Position numbers and translations under genes: made by a program
Shown here: one piece after another, positions 24,358 through 26,043 of the stretch
Layout of the letters: every line of letters starts with the position of its first letter
Numbering within the stretch: position 1 is the stretch's first letter
NCBI GenBank assembly: GCA_017517985.1
Contig: JAFWWX010000286.1
Location: 1-26,043 of the forward strand
Source: Clostridia bacterium
GTDB lineage: Bacteria; Bacillota_A; Clostridia; Oscillospirales; CAG-382
Direction of reading: 5' to 3'
DNA: 26,043 bases
Notes under the pieces: generated by a model
The model's database searches: none
What the model saw: only the letters and a program-made list of their open reading frames with translations
What the model was told of the DNA's origin: nothing

Positions 24358-24698
24358 AAGTAATAAAGACTAATTTACGCTTTAATCTCGATAAGGAAGC
24401 AGATAAAAAGGCTTATGAATTTTTGCAGAGCCTTGATAAAAACTCCCACAAATCTGTGAACAGATTTGTCATATCCCTTATAAATGATTATGCGGATAAG
24501 AAGCATATTGAGCAGACGGAGCGTAATTTTACTGAAAAGATTATATCTGCTATCCGTGAAGAATTAAGCAATTTCGCACCTTTGCAATTATTTCAGCTAT
24601 TAGGGCAGATGCAACTATCCGTACCAAAGGAACAAAACTCTGCCGAGAACGAGGACGAAATGATGAATTTCCTATCCAATATTGGCGGTGAATTATAA
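24354..24698 (+). CDS. ParR-like ribbon-helix-helix adaptor
   Basis: A 114-aa protein. The N-terminal 'KTNLRFNLDKEADKKAYEFLQSLD...SVNRFVISLINDYADKK' fits a ribbon-helix-helix DNA-binding domain, as in the ParR-like proteins encoded behind parM in Firmicutes elements. The acidic C-terminus (NEDEMMNFLSNIGGEL) would contact the ParM filament end. Translationally coupled to parM. The expected centromere repeats were not obvious on either side. Function follows from position and fold pattern. Confidence 0.8.
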   Translation: MKVIKTNLRFNLDKEADKKAYEFLQSLDKNSHKSVNRFVISLINDYADKKHIEQTERNFTEKIISAIREELSNFAPLQLFQLLGQMQLSVPKEQNSAENEDEMMNFLSNIGGEL

Positions 24699-24747
24699 GC
24701 AATTTGTATGGTCTAAATTTTAATATGCCACAACATAAATACGAATT

Positions 24748-24796
24748 AAGACGGCATAAATTTTCTCAAAACAATGAGATTATAATGTGCCGTCTT
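24748..24796 (+). terminator. Terminator after parM/parR-like genes
   Basis: AAGACGGCA (24748-24756) pairs with TGCCGTCTT (24788-24796), enclosing a smaller TCTCA/TGAGA stem; T3 follows the paired TT. It lies 50 nt past the ParR-like stop. Confidence 0.75.
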
Positions 24797-24814
24797 TTTC
24801 TATGTCCAAAAACA

Positions 24815-24834
24815 GCCGTACACAATAATACGGC
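24815..24834. repeat. Short inverted repeat before the 134-aa gene
   Basis: GCCGTA (24815-24820) and TACGGC (24829-24834) with an 8-nt centre, about 20 nt before the GGAGG site. A possible operator or leader hairpin; no clear promoter was found nearby. Confidence 0.4.
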
Positions 24835-24866
24835 GGTAAAAATATAAATTTATGGAGGAAAATATT

Positions 24867-25271
24867 ATGAGAAAAAATGTAAAAACTTTAGAAAATCGTA
24901 TTACGGTTAAAGAATCAAGAGAAGGTAACATTTACAGAGTGCTTACCTACAAAGGAAAGAAGTACAAAGAGCCTTATTTTACAGGGCAGGAAATCGGTTG
25001 GATTAAATATATTTTGTGGGACGAGGAAACTCGTACTCATAACTGCCTTATTATCACCGCAGGAGAACGGAGATTATGGCTTACAATAAGCGAAAAGATT
25101 GGCAAAGAGTTCGGCATCGAAAAATTAGAATACCACTCTCCATTGTACTTCTGTATATATCAGTTAAGGCGATATAAGAAAGGTTCTGTGCCGTATAAGC
25201 TGTGTGAGCTGAGCACATATCCCGGTTATTTCGATGGTTATACAAAACCTGAAGCAATGCTTGCGGAATAA
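24867..25271 (+). CDS. Unknown 134-aa protein of the mobilisation region
   Basis: Not recognised. It is soluble, alpha/beta, with 'ITVKESREGNIYRVLTYKGKKYKEPYFTGQEIGWIKYILWDEETRTHNCLIITAGERRLWLTI' in the first half and 'YHSPLYFCIYQLRRYKKGSVPYKLCELSTYPGYFDGY' in the second. The ATG at 24867 is chosen because GGAGG lies 8 nt upstream and an ATG at 24852 overlaps that site. It is flanked by terminators on both sides, so it is a separate transcription unit between the partition and mobilisation genes. It may belong to the element backbone. Confidence 0.78.
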   Translation: MRKNVKTLENRITVKESREGNIYRVLTYKGKKYKEPYFTGQEIGWIKYILWDEETRTHNCLIITAGERRLWLTISEKIGKEFGIEKLEYHSPLYFCIYQLRRYKKGSVPYKLCELSTYPGYFDGYTKPEAMLAE

Positions 25272-25319
25272 CTGTCCGGTACTGTAACGAGCAGGGAACT
25301 TGTATTGCACAAATTCCGT

Positions 25320-25355
25320 AAAAGGCGGGACTTCCTTTTGGAAATCCTGCCTTTT
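25320..25355 (+). terminator. Strong hairpin terminator after the 134-aa gene
   Basis: The arms 25320-25335 (AAAAGGCGGGACTTCC) and 25340-25355 (GGAAATCCTGCCTTTT) pair with one mismatch and one G-T pair across a TTTT loop, followed by TTTT-CTCTTT. It also forms part of the candidate oriT. Confidence 0.8.
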
Positions 25356-25388
25356 CTCTTTGGGGCGTTCCCCAATCCCCCCTGAAAT
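25320..25388 (+). other. Candidate origin of transfer (oriT)
   Basis: Directly upstream of mobC and the relaxase gene. The 3' arm of a large inverted repeat carries ATCCTGC (25344-25350), which matches the core nic sequence of MOBP relaxases (IncP/Ti type ATCCTG/C). A second small hairpin, TGGGGCGTTCCCCA (25361-25374), and a C6 run follow. The combination of inverted repeat, nic-like core and position beside mobC is the usual oriT layout; the nick position is inferred. Confidence 0.45.
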
Positions 25389-25414
25389 TACATTTTAAAT
25401 AGGAGTTGATTTTA

Positions 25415-25714
25415 ATGAAAGAAAGAGCAAATTCAATTTATGTGCGTGTTACCGAAAAAGAAAAGATACGCATAAAAAACAAAGCCGACAAGTGCGGCTT
25501 GACGATTTCGGAATATTTAAGAAAACGAGCTTTAGGATATTCTCCAAAAGCTCTCTTGCCGGAAAGCTTTTATGAGTTTTCGGGTAAGCTCAGCAATTTA
25601 TATGAACAGATTGATAAGGGTTACAGCACCGAACTTGAAGAAAAGATTTTATCTCTGATTGATGAGATTCAGTTAAAGCTACTCACACCTGAAAGAAAGG
25701 AGATTGATAAATAA
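25415..25714 (+). CDS. mobC: MobC-like relaxosome accessory protein
   Basis: A 99-aa protein: 'ANSIYVRVTEKEKIRIKNKADKCGLTISEYLRKRALGY' is a ribbon-helix-helix MobC signature, followed by a helical tail (YEFSGKLSNLYEQIDKG...LIDEIQLKLL). MobC-like proteins bind oriT and help the relaxase. The ATG at 25415 has AGGAG nine nt upstream; a TTG at 25406 touches that site and is rejected. The stop and the relaxase start overlap as TAATG. Confidence 0.88.
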   Translation: MKERANSIYVRVTEKEKIRIKNKADKCGLTISEYLRKRALGYSPKALLPESFYEFSGKLSNLYEQIDKGYSTELEEKILSLIDEIQLKLLTPERKEIDK

Positions 25715-26043
25715 TGGCTACAACAGGATTTTGGCCTATTAAAGGCTCATTAAGGGATGTTATAAAATATGCAGACAATCCCGACAAGACCACTAATCCA
25801 AAGTATCTTGATGATGACTTGGCTGCTGTACTCAAATACGCAGAAAACGATGATAAAACAGATATGAAAATGTTTGTAAGCGGTATCAACTGCTTGGCAG
25901 TGCGAGCTTATGAGCAGATGATGATAACAAAATGTCATTATGGAAAAATGGGCGGAAATGTGGCATATCATGGCTATCAGAGTTTTAAGTCGGGCGAAGT
26001 TACACCTAAAGAAGCTCACGACATAGGACTTGAAACTGCACGG
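25714..26043 (+). CDS. MOBP-type relaxase/mobilisation nuclease, N-terminal part (partial)
   Basis: 110 residues are visible before the right edge, open throughout. 'MATTGFWPIKGSLRDVIKYADNPDKT' and 'HGYQSFKSGEVTPKEAHDIGLETAR' are characteristic of the VirD2-like relaxases of Firmicutes conjugative and mobilisable elements. The protein nicks oriT and pilots the strand during transfer; the catalytic Tyr is expected in the N-terminal part (Tyr19 is a candidate) and the His motif beyond the window. Coupled to mobC by TAATG. Confidence 0.92.
   Translation, partial: MATTGFWPIKGSLRDVIKYADNPDKTTNPKYLDDDLAAVLKYAENDDKTDMKMFVSGINCLAVRAYEQMMITKCHYGKMGGNVAYHGYQSFKSGEVTPKEAHDIGLETAR

Noticed and set aside
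1..26043. CRISPR array, tRNA or rRNA genes, IS elements, attachment sites
   Set aside because: No spaced repeats, cloverleaf, transposase motif or duplicated end sequence was seen on either strand.

Overview
The window is AT-rich DNA with strong AAGGAG ribosome-binding sites, frequent GTG/TTG starts and near-consensus sigma-A promoters. Together with the Firmicutes-type relaxase, cysteine-rich VLP protein and ParM/ParR pair, this points to a low-GC gut-type Clostridium relative. It looks like part of a mobilisable or conjugative element (integrated element or plasmid) carrying a large accessory load. Both ends are open: a helicase gene runs off the left edge and a relaxase gene off the right edge. 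No tRNA, rRNA, CRISPR array, insertion sequence or attachment site was seen.

Layout. (1) 1-4441, minus: a 1069-aa protein with two TerB-like repeats, translationally coupled to a large SF2 helicase. The pair resembles a type III Druantia-like (DruH/DruE) defence module. (2) 4584-6184, minus: an AbiEi/AbiEii (type IV) toxin-antitoxin pair with a near-consensus promoter set between two perfect 19-nt inverted repeats. (3) 6324-18939, minus: a twelve-gene cluster that I cannot match to a named system. In transcription order it has a TetR regulator, a LytTR regulator, two small or coiled-coil proteins, an Hsp70/actin-like ATPase with a hydrophobic tail, an unknown 355-aa protein, a HerA-type ATPase, a toxin-like HExxH metallopeptidase, two ~100-aa proteins, an EcsC-family protein and a SEDS (RodA/FtsW)-like membrane protein. 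It closes with a terminator. (4) 19187-23115, minus: a two-gene operon with its own strong promoter and terminator, encoding a 1012-aa protein with a DFDGD double-psi-barrel polymerase signature (QDE-1/YonO/RdRP-like) and an unknown 277-aa partner. (5) 23190-26043, plus: cysteine-rich VLP protein, ParM, ParR-like protein, an unknown 134-aa protein, a candidate oriT, MobC and the start of a relaxase.

The clearest new signal is regulatory. Two 30-nt sites in region 3 (9822-9851 and 17584-17613) match at 24 of 30 positions. Each is a pair of 9-bp direct repeats separated by 12 bp, the geometry known for LytTR-family regulators. Each lies exactly 29 nt upstream of a -10 hexamer that lacks a recognisable -35. 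One drives the coiled-coil/Hsp70-like operon and the other the metallopeptidase-EcsC-SEDS operon; the LytTR gene is in the same cluster. I infer that region 3 is one regulated unit, possibly a membrane-associated, chaperone/ATPase-driven envelope or conflict system. That function is inference. The second standout is the polymerase-like protein encoded divergently from the mobilisation/partition operon.
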